The notes under the pieces were generated by a model that worked only from the letters and a program-made list of their open reading frames with translations, had not been told where the DNA came from and made no database searches. The position numbers were made by a program, and so were the translations under genes. From contig NZ_JH376598.1 in the NCBI RefSeq assembly GCF_000233955.1, positions 1 through 64,000 on the forward strand: DNA of 64,000 nt, in the 5' to 3' direction. This document shows positions 45,042-52,923 of this stretch, piece by piece. This DNA is from Paraprevotella clara YIT 11840. GTDB taxonomy: Bacteria; Bacteroidota; Bacteroidia; Bacteroidales; Bacteroidaceae. Position 1 is the stretch's first letter. The number at the start of each line of letters is the position of its first letter.

Positions 45042-45992
45042 ATGGATATAACGAATAGAATTATTGTCGCCTTACTGGAACGAATGAAAAGTAGAAACAA
45101 GAACTTTTCATTATCAAGACCTAAGTTTCATCGGTTGTTTCAAATAAATCCCGATGGCTACTTATGGTATGGCGAGAAACTGGAGCGGCATTTACTTAAC
45201 AAATATGGAGAATCGGCTGATACATTGAAATATCTTGATATATATTATTTCATTTCCAATATTGTGCGGTTGTATTACATGCCTAAAAATTCAAATTCGG
45301 AGGAAAACGAGTTTGGAAAGCTATACGCTTATGGCTCCATAATAGGGTTACACCGTTGTCATATTCCAGATAAGCGAATATATCTGAACCGATTGTTAAA
45401 TACTTTACTGTTCTGTTGTCCGACTTCTGAAGAATATATCCGTAGATTCCGCTGGCAAAAAAACGGTATATATTACAAATCGCAGGATGTGGAAGTTCTT
45501 ATTGCCGATACATTTACAGAAATACGGGAATCGGACAAACAATCAGAATCCATTGAAATAGTTGAGTCAATAGTCAATGAGACATACCGTTATCTGGTAG
45601 GCTCAAATACGGGGCTTCCATTTGTCCGTTCGGAAACTTTATTGCACTACAACCTGAACCCATCTGATTATATGTGGCTATATCAGCACGATAAGGAATT
45701 GTTTTATACTTGTCTTGATGCAGCAGCATTACAGTCGGAGATTTTCAGTTACAAGTCATTTGTGTACAATTTCAACCTGTATATTCTAAAAGACGCAAAT
45801 ATATTGGATGAATTGTCCAGATATTCCAAATGTTATGAAGCCGTTTTAGAACTGCTTTTCAAATCCGATTCAATTATGCAGAACTCTGTTATTCGGCAAA
45901 TCAAATTATGTAGAAATGAAGATACCATTAAACAGAATAACAGATTGGATGCTATTAACAAATGGCTCAACTCCCTAAACAAGATTGGTTAG
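45042..45992 (+). CDS. cassette 23: large helical protein, unrecognised
   Basis: 316 residues, nearly all helical, rich in Tyr, Leu and Arg, without signal peptide or membrane segment. Start set at the ATG at 45042, as the in-frame TTG at 45027 lies in the previous repeat. The last 14 residues (from Ala-Ile-Asn-Lys-Trp) and the stop are encoded inside the terminal repeat. Its cassette ends do not pair, unlike all others. Function unknown. Confidence 0.68.
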   Translation: MDITNRIIVALLERMKSRNKNFSLSRPKFHRLFQINPDGYLWYGEKLERHLLNKYGESADTLKYLDIYYFISNIVRLYYMPKNSNSEENEFGKLYAYGSIIGLHRCHIPDKRIYLNRLLNTLLFCCPTSEEYIRRFRWQKNGIYYKSQDVEVLIADTFTEIRESDKQSESIEIVESIVNETYRYLVGSNTGLPFVRSETLLHYNLNPSDYMWLYQHDKELFYTCLDAAALQSEIFSYKSFVYNFNLYILKDANILDELSRYSKCYEAVLELLFKSDSIMQNSVIRQIKLCRNEDTIKQNNRLDAINKWLNSLNKIG

Positions 45993-46010
45993 CCACAGAA
46001 CATTAAACAT
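45951..46010 (+). repeat. attC-like repeat 24 (array end)
   Basis: GGCT...AGCC class. The left arm GCTATTAAC does not pair with the cassette 23 start (TTACAGCT) beyond TTA. It is followed by a short echo, CATTAAACATTAG, then ICE backbone. Confidence 0.8.
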
Positions 46011-46016
46011 TAGAAA

Positions 46017-46607
46017 ATGAGAACACCAGTCATAATCCTGTTATTTGTAATCCTGCTTGCCGTAAGCTGCGGAGAGCCTCCCATGCCGCCGTCGGACGAG
46101 GAAATGATACGCCATTTCACCACGCACGAGGTGGCGTTCCGTAAGGTGTACGAAATCATGGCAGAGAGTTCAGAAGGTAGTTTTCACTACCCGCCGCTTT
46201 CTCCGGAAGAGGTTATTATACTTGATTCAATGGAGCAAAGCGATACATCCCATGAAACGAATGATGAACAAGACATCCCGGTATATGGACTGTTGAAGCC
46301 GGAGCGAATCCTACTCGACTCCCTGTTATCAGAGATTGGATGCGGTTTTATCCTTGTTGATCGCAGGGAATGGGGAACGGCAGATTCGGTATATGTGAGC
46401 CTCGTTATGCCGTACTACTCCCACGGCATCGTGGATGCCGGAACGTCCAAGAGTTTCGTTTACGATCCCGGATTGAGAAGCCGTCGGAATATCCGTATCA
46501 CCGAACATGGCGACCTGAACGAGATCTACCGCAGGACGTACAACGACACCACGCTTTACAAGCCCATCAAGGGAAACTGGTACATCGAGTTAGACCATTC
46601 GATATAA
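46017..46607 (+). CDS. lipoprotein of the ICE backbone
   Basis: 196 residues. Signal peptide with lipobox Leu-Ala-Val-Ser-Cys (lipidated Cys at residue 18), then an acidic periplasmic or surface domain with no family I recognise. GC-richer than the array, so it marks the return to ICE backbone. Lies just after repeat 24, whose echo overlaps its leader. A role in surface exclusion or mating-pair contact is possible but not shown. Confidence 0.72.
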   Translation: MRTPVIILLFVILLAVSCGEPPMPPSDEEMIRHFTTHEVAFRKVYEIMAESSEGSFHYPPLSPEEVIILDSMEQSDTSHETNDEQDIPVYGLLKPERILLDSLLSEIGCGFILVDRREWGTADSVYVSLVMPYYSHGIVDAGTSKSFVYDPGLRSRRNIRITEHGDLNEIYRRTYNDTTLYKPIKGNWYIELDHSI

Positions 46608-46635
46608 CGGCCCGGAGTCCGTATCAAAGTATGTA

Positions 46636-47020
46636 TCACTTTTTGTCAAGAAGATACATCATAAAGCAGATAATGGCCATCGCAAGGAAAAATAACAGAA
46701 CCGCAAGGAGTTCGTTAAACCTGCACTTGGCATAGTGAGACATCACTGCTTTGCCTCGCCATTTGTAAATCCTGCTGACGAGCGACATAACGGCAAATGT
46801 GACAATGCTAAAAGACACATGGCAACAATGCCGACACACCTGGAAAAAGCCGGATAGTAACAGTCATCATAGGGAATATCAAAAGAGCGAAGATATAAAT
46901 CGAGAGCATCATTTCGCCATCGACCCTGCCTGTTCGTCTTGCCTGCTTCCATTTCTCCCCCATCCACCAGAGGTAGTCCCAGAGATAAAACCGTTGCTTA
47001 TTCTCCTGCCGTTTCATCAT
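46636..47020 (-). pseudogene. frameshifted paralog of the 47017-47412 membrane protein
   Basis: The first part (47020 to 46808) gives an Arg-Phe-Tyr-Leu-Trp-Asp-Tyr-Leu-Trp-Trp N-terminus and a membrane segment like those of the adjacent gene, then stops. The expected second half, with the second basic loop and membrane segment, continues in the frame 46839-46636, offset by one base. The overlap is about 30 bp, so a single indel near 46810-46840 would explain it. Two separate tiny genes are the alternative. Confidence 0.5.
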
Positions 47021-47412
47021 GCCCAATGTATAAATCCGAGGTGGAACATCAGCGCTACATTTGCCACGATCAGGGCGATAGCGATAAGAACTATTTTGGC
47101 GAGCTTCCTGCCGGGATGTTTCATCTTCCCGTAATGTTCACGGAGTGCTTCACGCCGTCCGGCTGTATAGCGTAGCTTGCAGAATAAATCGGGAAGAAAG
47201 CAGAGAGGAATCACTATGGCCAAACCAATCATCCAGCCGAAAAGGCGCAATATCGGCGGAAACCCAAGCGGTATGAGTAGGACGAAGAGCCAGCACCAAA
47301 ACAGTAGCATACGTCCGTTGAGATTGGTACGCTCCCTTTCGTGCCATATCTCGGCTACATACCACATATAGTCGATGAAGCAGATCCGGTATTTGCGATT
47401 GTCCTTTTCCAT
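47017..47412 (-). CDS. small membrane protein
   Basis: 131 residues with an N-terminal soluble stretch (Phe-Ile-Asp-Tyr-Met-Trp-Tyr-Val), two membrane segments (about 38-70), a basic loop and one or two more segments at the end. Start at 47412 is preferred over 47439 because it follows the stop of the preceding gene by 4 nt and aligns with the paralog start. Its stop overlaps the next start (ATGA). No family recognised. Confidence 0.62.
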   Translation of the reverse strand: MEKDNRKYRICFIDYMWYVAEIWHERERTNLNGRMLLFWCWLFVLLIPLGFPPILRLFGWMIGLAIVIPLCFLPDLFCKLRYTAGRREALREHYGKMKHPGRKLAKIVLIAIALIVANVALMFHLGFIHWA

Positions 47413-47416
47413 ACCG

Positions 47417-47698
47417 TTATCTCCATACAAAGAAACCAACCAATATAAGTATAATCAGAACGCTGACCAACACAATCTGAACCCTGCGGCGTGTTTCAGG
47501 CTTGCAATCATCAAATAACCACAGTTTGCTGTTAAACTGCCAATGACACGCCCATTTCCAACGGAACAGCAACCCTGCAAGCCATAGGGCAAGCAACCCG
47601 ACACCAAACAGCAACCCGTATTTCGGGTGAGCCTGCAACCACTCGAAAAACGCTTCCGCCTTGCTGTTCATTGCTTCGTATATATCGGTAACTGTCAT
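47417..47698 (-). CDS. small two-span membrane protein, possibly Imm17-like
   Basis: 93 residues: an N-terminal amphipathic helix, membrane segment at about 27-44, a Trp-rich loop (Arg-Trp-Lys-Trp-Ala-Cys-His-Trp) and a second segment at the C-terminus. Small proteins of this shape in Bacteroides ICEs have been called Imm17; I cannot confirm that. First of a minus-strand trio of membrane proteins. Start at the ATG after a TAATTATAAG leader. Confidence 0.6.
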   Translation of the reverse strand: MTVTDIYEAMNSKAEAFFEWLQAHPKYGLLFGVGLLALWLAGLLFRWKWACHWQFNSKLWLFDDCKPETRRRVQIVLVSVLIILILVGFFVWR

Positions 47699-47852
47699 AC
47701 TTATAATTAAAAGGATTCCGAACACAAAAATAATGTTTTCCGTTCACATAATCACTACTTTATGCTCCAAAACACCGGCTGTACGGTTATAAAACCAGGA
47801 AACAGCCCCGGTTAAGGTCACGGAGGTTGTTTGCGGGGGTGTTTGTGTTCAT

Positions 47853-49862
47853 TTAGTTCTGTTCCGGCAGGAGCTTGCAAAGCACCGGGTCGTTCTTGAT
47901 ACGTTCCAGTTCCTCGGCGACGATGCGGCCGGCCTCTGCCTTGATACGTTCGTAGTTTTCCTGCACGACCTGTTTCATGTGATCCGTCCCGTTCTCGTCC
48001 GTGAAATCGGTAATTTGTGGTATCTTCTTGTACCGGGCCGTTTCCGCTTTCACTTTTTCGTTGTCCACGACAATCTCGCAGTGGAAAATCTTCTGCTCGA
48101 TACGTTCGTCGAAATTGTCCGCCACGGCCCCGACGAACATTCCCTGCGTGAGCGTCGAGATCTTCGAGGCCGGGATCAGGCTGTCCAGCTGCGTGGATAT
48201 GGATGTCGATTTGTCGCTGCGGCTCAACGTCATGCTCTGCCGCTTCTGCAATACCTTACCGAACCGTTCCGAGAGTGTCTTGGCCGTTTCACCTACGACC
48301 TGCCCGGAGAAGATGTTGCCCACCGTGTTCATCACGACGGCGGCCTCCTTGTCCCCGTAGTCCCTCTTCAACTGTGAAAAATCCTGGAAGCACAGCAGCA
48401 CGGCGACCTTGTTGCTTCTGGCCGTGGCGATCAGGTTGTCGAGTCCCTTGAAGTAGATTGTCGGCAACTCGTCGATGATGATGCCCGATTTGAGCTGGCC
48501 TTTCTTATTTATGAGCTTGACAATCCGGGAATTATACAATCCCAAAGCCGCTCCGTAAATGTTTTGCCTGTCGGGATTGTTCCCCACGCAGAGTATCTTG
48601 GGATCGTCCGGGTTGTTGATGTCGAGCGTGAAATCGTCGCCCGACATGACCCAATATAGCTGGGGCGAAATCATGCGGGAAAGCGGAATTTTGGCCGATG
48701 CTATCTGGCCCTGGAGCTGGTCTTGAGCGCCTCCGAGCCAGGCATCCATAAAGGGGCTGAGGTAGTTTTCGAGTTCCGGGTAGGATGTCAGAATCGGGAA
48801 AATATCCTCGTACCGCTTGTTCAGGAACTCGATGGCGTGCGGGAAGGTACAATACCGCCCGTTGTCGTAGATGCGCAGGAACCAGATCACGGCCGCAAAA
48901 AGGATAATGGGGCTTTCCACAAAAAAATCGCCCTGCTTCTGCACCCAGCTTCGGTTCAGGTTGAGCATGATGGTATAGGCGCTCTCGTAGGCGTCCGAAA
49001 TATCGGTCATGAAGTCCGGGTGAATGGGGTTACAGCGGTGCGAGCGGCGCGGGTCGTCGAAATTTATGACGTAGAAAGTCGGGATTTTCTTGTAACTTTT
49101 CTGGTGATTCAGCAGGTGGTTGTAAGCGATTTCCGAAAGATCGGGAAACTTGTAGTCATAGATGTATTGGGTATAGCCCTTTTCGATTTGCTGTTTAATG
49201 AACTGGTTTACAACACAATAACTCTTCCCGCTGCCCGGGCTTCCCATGCAGATGCAAGCCCTTTGCGGGTTTACGACATTGGCGAACCCGTTGTTCCACT
49301 GTTTGTTATAGTAAAATTTCGTCGGCAGATTTATGGAGTACTCGTTCTCGATCAGGCGTGTTTCCTGCTGGAATGATTCGTTCTCGTTGTTGAAAGGGTC
49401 ATCCATGAGATTGTTCTTCAGCAGGCGGGACATCCACACGCCGCCCATCAAGAGGCAGATATACCCGGCCGATAGGGTCAGTATGTAGAAAGCCGCGTTC
49501 GCCATCGCCGTCAGCGGCAAGTCCAGCAGCCACCAGTTGAAGAAGAACAGCACGCCTCCCGTGGCCAGCGATGCCGTGATTTTCCGCCAGGTAATTTTCT
49601 CCTCTTTTACTCCTTTTGTCCCGAGGCATGAAAGGGCGAGGAACACGACGGCGAAAAGTTTCGTCCATAGTATATTCCGGAACAGCCCCGCGGTGCGGTC
49701 GAAGTTCAGCAGAATCCTATCGACCACGCCGATATTGATTCCCCATTCCCGTATCTGCCCGTAACAGAACCAGTAGATGTTGATAACCACGAACAAGATA
49801 CTCAATGCCCGCATGAAATCCATTGTTTTTGCAAGACCCCGAAGGTCGTCTTCCTGTTGCAT
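47853..49862 (-). CDS. mobC: MobC, VirD4-like coupling ATPase
   Basis: 669-residue type IV coupling protein that hands the relaxase-DNA complex to the mating channel. Three to four membrane segments fill the first 150 residues. Walker A (Gly-Ser-Pro-Gly-Ser-Gly-Lys-Ser) lies near 207-214, and Walker B (Ile-Ile-Ile-Asp-Glu-Leu-Pro) near 460. Last gene of the mobA-mobB-mobC run, 37 bp after mobB. Size and order match CTnDOT. Confidence 0.93.
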   Translation of the reverse strand: MQQEDDLRGLAKTMDFMRALSILFVVINIYWFCYGQIREWGINIGVVDRILLNFDRTAGLFRNILWTKLFAVVFLALSCLGTKGVKEEKITWRKITASLATGGVLFFFNWWLLDLPLTAMANAAFYILTLSAGYICLLMGGVWMSRLLKNNLMDDPFNNENESFQQETRLIENEYSINLPTKFYYNKQWNNGFANVVNPQRACICMGSPGSGKSYCVVNQFIKQQIEKGYTQYIYDYKFPDLSEIAYNHLLNHQKSYKKIPTFYVINFDDPRRSHRCNPIHPDFMTDISDAYESAYTIMLNLNRSWVQKQGDFFVESPIILFAAVIWFLRIYDNGRYCTFPHAIEFLNKRYEDIFPILTSYPELENYLSPFMDAWLGGAQDQLQGQIASAKIPLSRMISPQLYWVMSGDDFTLDINNPDDPKILCVGNNPDRQNIYGAALGLYNSRIVKLINKKGQLKSGIIIDELPTIYFKGLDNLIATARSNKVAVLLCFQDFSQLKRDYGDKEAAVVMNTVGNIFSGQVVGETAKTLSERFGKVLQKRQSMTLSRSDKSTSISTQLDSLIPASKISTLTQGMFVGAVADNFDERIEQKIFHCEIVVDNEKVKAETARYKKIPQITDFTDENGTDHMKQVVQENYERIKAEAGRIVAEELERIKNDPVLCKLLPEQN

Positions 49863-49899
49863 AACCGTAAAATTTAATAAATGAATGATAATTGAGATG

Positions 49900-51045
49900 T
49901 TATACTTTCCTCCGTCGTGAGGTATTCCGCTTCCGTTGCCCGTCCCGTCCGGCAGGCGCTTGTTTCGGGGACAAGTCCCTCGTGTTTTCCCCGGGATTCC
50001 GTTTCCCGCCGAAGCGCAGCTCGAAGGCGTTGGCCGAGTATGCCTTTCCCAGCCGTGATCCGTTCACGACCGTCCGTGTTTCGTGGTCAATGAACGTCAC
50101 TCCCACGATGCGGCCGTTTTCGTTGCGTCGTATGTAGAGATCCACCCGGGCTCCCCGCAGGCGTTCGCGCAGTTCTTCCTCCGTGGGTTCTCCCCGAAGC
50201 GCTTTATCGACCCGGCCACGGATTTGCCTCCTCGTGTCGTCCTTCCCGAACCGTTCGGCGTTGCGCTCCATGTGCCGTTCCAGCCCGTCATACCCGACCT
50301 CTTTACCGAACAGTGAGGATTTGAGCGGCGCGGCCACTGCCTTGTCCCCGTTCTCGTCCAGCAGCGTGTAGAGCAATCCCCGGTAGGGGGTTCCGTTCCG
50401 CTCTCCCCGGACTTCCTCTATACCTATATTATATAAGGACAACAATGCCCGGAACTCGCCGAGGGTCTGGAAGCGGTATGTCGCCACGGCCGGTTTTATT
50501 ACCGCTGCCACCTGGCGTTTCAGGTCGCCCCGCGTGTAATCGGCGGGGACGATCCCTTGCCCTTTCTCCCGCCTTCTCCCTTTGGCGGGATGCAGTCCGT
50601 ACTCCCGTTCCAGTTCCTCGGTAACGGCCACGCTGCGTTCGTTGCGCCTGCTGTCGTTTATCTTGCGCCCGTCCTGGGCCACCTGCACCGACACGATATG
50701 GATATGCTCCCGTCCGATGTCGGTATGCTTGAATACGATATAAGGTTGTCCTCCCCAGCCCATGCGCTCCATGTAGGCCCCGGCTATCTCCGCGAGTTGC
50801 CCGTCGTCGAGGCGGTCTTCGGGAGCCGGGTTGAGCGACACGTGCACGACGGGTTTTTCCGTCCGGTAGTGCGAGGGCATCCAGCGCAGGAGGTCTTCTG
50901 CCGTCGCGGCCACGTTGAAGCGCCCATCCGCCGGCTCCCTCACGATGTGGGTCAGCAGCACCTTCCCGTCGCCCCGATCGACTTTCTCCTGGTTGTACGC
51001 CAGCGCGCCGTACACGTCTTTTCCGGTGGTGATATTGGCTACCAT
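49900..51045 (-). CDS. mobB: MobB relaxase
   Basis: 381-residue relaxase/mobilisation nuclease. The metal-binding three-His set is visible as His107 with His114 and His116 (Arg-Glu-His-Ile-His-Ile-Val). A candidate catalytic Tyr lies in the first 20 residues (Tyr12 or Tyr17). The C-terminus is basic. It nicks oriT and stays bound to the transferred strand. Overlaps mobA by 7 bp. Confidence 0.92.
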   Translation of the reverse strand: MVANITTGKDVYGALAYNQEKVDRGDGKVLLTHIVREPADGRFNVAATAEDLLRWMPSHYRTEKPVVHVSLNPAPEDRLDDGQLAEIAGAYMERMGWGGQPYIVFKHTDIGREHIHIVSVQVAQDGRKINDSRRNERSVAVTEELEREYGLHPAKGRRREKGQGIVPADYTRGDLKRQVAAVIKPAVATYRFQTLGEFRALLSLYNIGIEEVRGERNGTPYRGLLYTLLDENGDKAVAAPLKSSLFGKEVGYDGLERHMERNAERFGKDDTRRQIRGRVDKALRGEPTEEELRERLRGARVDLYIRRNENGRIVGVTFIDHETRTVVNGSRLGKAYSANAFELRFGGKRNPGENTRDLSPKQAPAGRDGQRKRNTSRRRKV

Positions 51046-51461
51046 CGCTGTTTGAACTCTTCGGAGAGCGACACGACCTGCTGCCCGACGGCCGCCAGTT
51101 CACGTGTCGCTCTCTCCAGTTTATAGAGCAGCGCGAGTGTTTTCTTCTCGGAAAAATGCGCGTGCAGCTCCTTCACCACCTGGTTGTAATTCGTTCCCAC
51201 GGCACGGAATTGGGCGTGGAAAGCGGTCAGCTTCGCCACGTATTCGAGCGTTCCCCGGTCGGTCTTTACCACCCGGAACGCCTCGTTGAACACTCTCGCT
51301 TTGATAAAAGCGGCTTTGGACAATAGCCCGGACTGCTCGTAAAGGTCGAGGAAACGGGCATGTTCCACGGCTGAAAAGTTTACCGAAAAGCGGTAAACGG
51401 CCGGGTCGTTTTTCGCGGGTCGTCCCCCTTTGCCCCCTCGGGGCTTTCTGTTCTTTTCCAT
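51039..51461 (-). CDS. mobA: MobA, relaxosome accessory protein
   Basis: 140 residues: basic Gly-rich N-terminus, a ribbon-helix-helix-like part (Tyr-Arg-Phe-Ser-Val-Asn-Phe...Leu-Tyr-Glu-Gln-Ser-Gly, about 23-45), then helices with Gly-Thr-Asn-Tyr-Asn-Gln (about 95-100), a motif shared with MobC/BmgA-type accessory proteins. Should bind oriT just upstream. Confidence 0.9.
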   Translation of the reverse strand: MEKNRKPRGGKGGRPAKNDPAVYRFSVNFSAVEHARFLDLYEQSGLLSKAAFIKARVFNEAFRVVKTDRGTLEYVAKLTAFHAQFRAVGTNYNQVVKELHAHFSEKKTLALLYKLERATRELAAVGQQVVSLSEEFKQRW

Positions 51462-52164
51462 CGCATCGAAATTTTAAGGAGAGGCCAGGGCCCCACCGGT
51501 TCCTGAAAATTCCGATCCCTTCGCGGCTTGCCGCCCTTCTGAAAAGCACCGACTCCGGAGGTGCTTTCTCCCCCTTGCGGGCAAGCTGTTTTCTGCTGCA
51601 AAACGAGAATCGTGCAGCAGAAAACACAGCTTGCTATTTGCCCTTTGCAAATACCTTCTGCCCGCTCGCGGACAGAACATTGAAAGAGCCGCCGTAAAAC
51701 GGGGCAAGGACGGCTTCATTAGCGTCGGGATCGTTCACGAGGCAAAGATACCGACCTATTCAATCGCTTGTACTACAAGTGATTACGCCACTTGCGTCCA
51801 CTTTGATGCCACACGCGGCCATAGCGGAAAAAGAGCATACAACCCGTGTTTTTAAGGGTTTACTTTGCACGTGAGAACGGATACGGGCAATGACACATCC
51901 TCCTGTCCGCACACGTGCGGACGGATGCAGAAAACACCGTGTGCAGAGGAAAAAGCGGGTCTTTGTCCGGATAAGCAAATGCGGTTGCGCATGAGTATAA
52001 AATCGGACACGCGCCCATGCACCGGCATACCGGCGTAACAGCCTGCCAGCGCACCAGCATATATGCGTGCCGGCATACCTGCATAAAATCTCATGCCGTC
52101 ACTTGCCCGGATACGTGAAGAGATGAACGATTACCCGATTGTATAACTAAAAACGCATGGAACA
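51462..52164. other. divergent mob-tra intergenic region, candidate oriT
   Basis: 703 bp without a gene. It holds a 20-bp imperfect hairpin (51581-51600 with 51613-51634, 2-nt bulge), an 8-bp hairpin (51543-51550 with 51560-51567), a 7-bp one (51905-51911 with 51916-51922) and short repeats of CCGGCATAC near 52020-52080. The position next to mobA and the density of inverted repeats make it the best oriT and mob/tra control region; the nick site is not identified. Confidence 0.6.
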
Positions 52165-52917
52165 ATGAAAGAGAAAACGAAATTCGTGGCCTTCTCCACC
52201 CAGAAAGGCGGAGCGGGTAAAACCACCCTCACGGTGCTGGCAGCTTCTTACCTGCACTATGTAAAGGGTTTCAATGTCGCGGTCATCGACTGCGATTATC
52301 CCCAACACTCCATCGTGGAGATGCGGGAACGTGACCTGAAGCTTGCCCTCGAAGACGAACATTACAAGAGGTTAGCTTACGAACAATTCACCCGGCTTCA
52401 AAAGAAAGCCTATCCCGTCGTGGAAAGCAACACGAAAGAGGCGTTGGCCGATGCCGACTACCTCCTGCCGCAAGGTGATTTCGATTATGTGTTCTTCGAC
52501 CTTCCCGGTACGATCAATAACGAGGATCTGATTCATTCCCTGGCCGGAATGGATTATCTCGTCGCCCCGATCAGTGCCGACCGGGTTGTCATGGAAAGCA
52601 CCCTGAATTACGCGGTTGTGGTAAAAGAGCATATCATGGGCCGCGAGAAGTCCCGGATGAAAGGGCTGTATATGCTATGGAACATGGTGGACGGACGTGA
52701 AAAAACAGAGTTATATCAGGTTTACGAGGCGGTAATGAAAGAGCTGGATCTTCCTGTTCTGAAGACCTTCCTGCCTGACACCAAGCGTTTTCGTCGTGAG
52801 CAGAACGCCAGCCGTCGCTCTGTCTTCCGCTCCACGCTCTTCCCGGCAGACCGTTCTTTGATCCGGGGCAGCAACCTGGATAAACTCGTGGATGAATTGA
52901 TCGAACTGTTAAAGTAG
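52165..52917 (+). CDS. traA: TraA, ParA-family ATPase
   Basis: 250-residue cytoplasmic ATPase. Deviant Walker A, Lys-Gly-Gly-Ala-Gly-Lys-Thr, at residues 14-20; Asp-Cys-Asp at about 42-44; Phe-Phe-Asp-Leu-Pro-Gly-Thr near 111-117. First gene of the plus-strand tra operon. May position the element or the relaxosome at the channel; the exact role in these ICEs is unsettled. Confidence 0.9.
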   Translation: MKEKTKFVAFSTQKGGAGKTTLTVLAASYLHYVKGFNVAVIDCDYPQHSIVEMRERDLKLALEDEHYKRLAYEQFTRLQKKAYPVVESNTKEALADADYLLPQGDFDYVFFDLPGTINNEDLIHSLAGMDYLVAPISADRVVMESTLNYAVVVKEHIMGREKSRMKGLYMLWNMVDGREKTELYQVYEAVMKELDLPVLKTFLPDTKRFRREQNASRRSVFRSTLFPADRSLIRGSNLDKLVDELIELLK

Positions 52918-52923
52918 GATCTT

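Larger units (their letters stand above)
31337..46002 (+). other. integron-like array of 23 immunity-gene cassettes
   Basis: Each unit begins TTA and ends with a hairpin repeat finishing in (A/C)(C/A)CA just before the next TTA. Each holds one plus-strand gene, with one exception that carries an internal stop. Unit starts: 31337, 32033, 32514, 32983, 33730, 34290, 34627, 35418, 35907, 36304, 36820, 37802, 38346, 38853, 39826, 40460, 41123, 41901, 42421, 42985, 43522, 44592, 45034. In 22 of 23 units the first 7-12 bases are complementary to the bases ending at the AA of the terminal repeat's AAC, as in integron cassettes. Composition is much more AT-rich than the ICE backbone. Products point to toxin immunity. 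Confidence 0.88.

Noticed and set aside
31362-45992. Array as a simple tandem gene duplication
   Set aside because: Only a few products are related; the conserved part is the repeat, not the genes.
31291-46010. CRISPR array
   Set aside because: Repeats recur at intervals of about 340-1070 bp, are only partly conserved, form different hairpin classes and enclose genes; no Cas genes are near.
31984-46010. The hairpin repeats as plain transcription terminators
   Set aside because: Stems are imperfect, lack T-runs, and their outer arms match the starts of their own units, which termination would not need.
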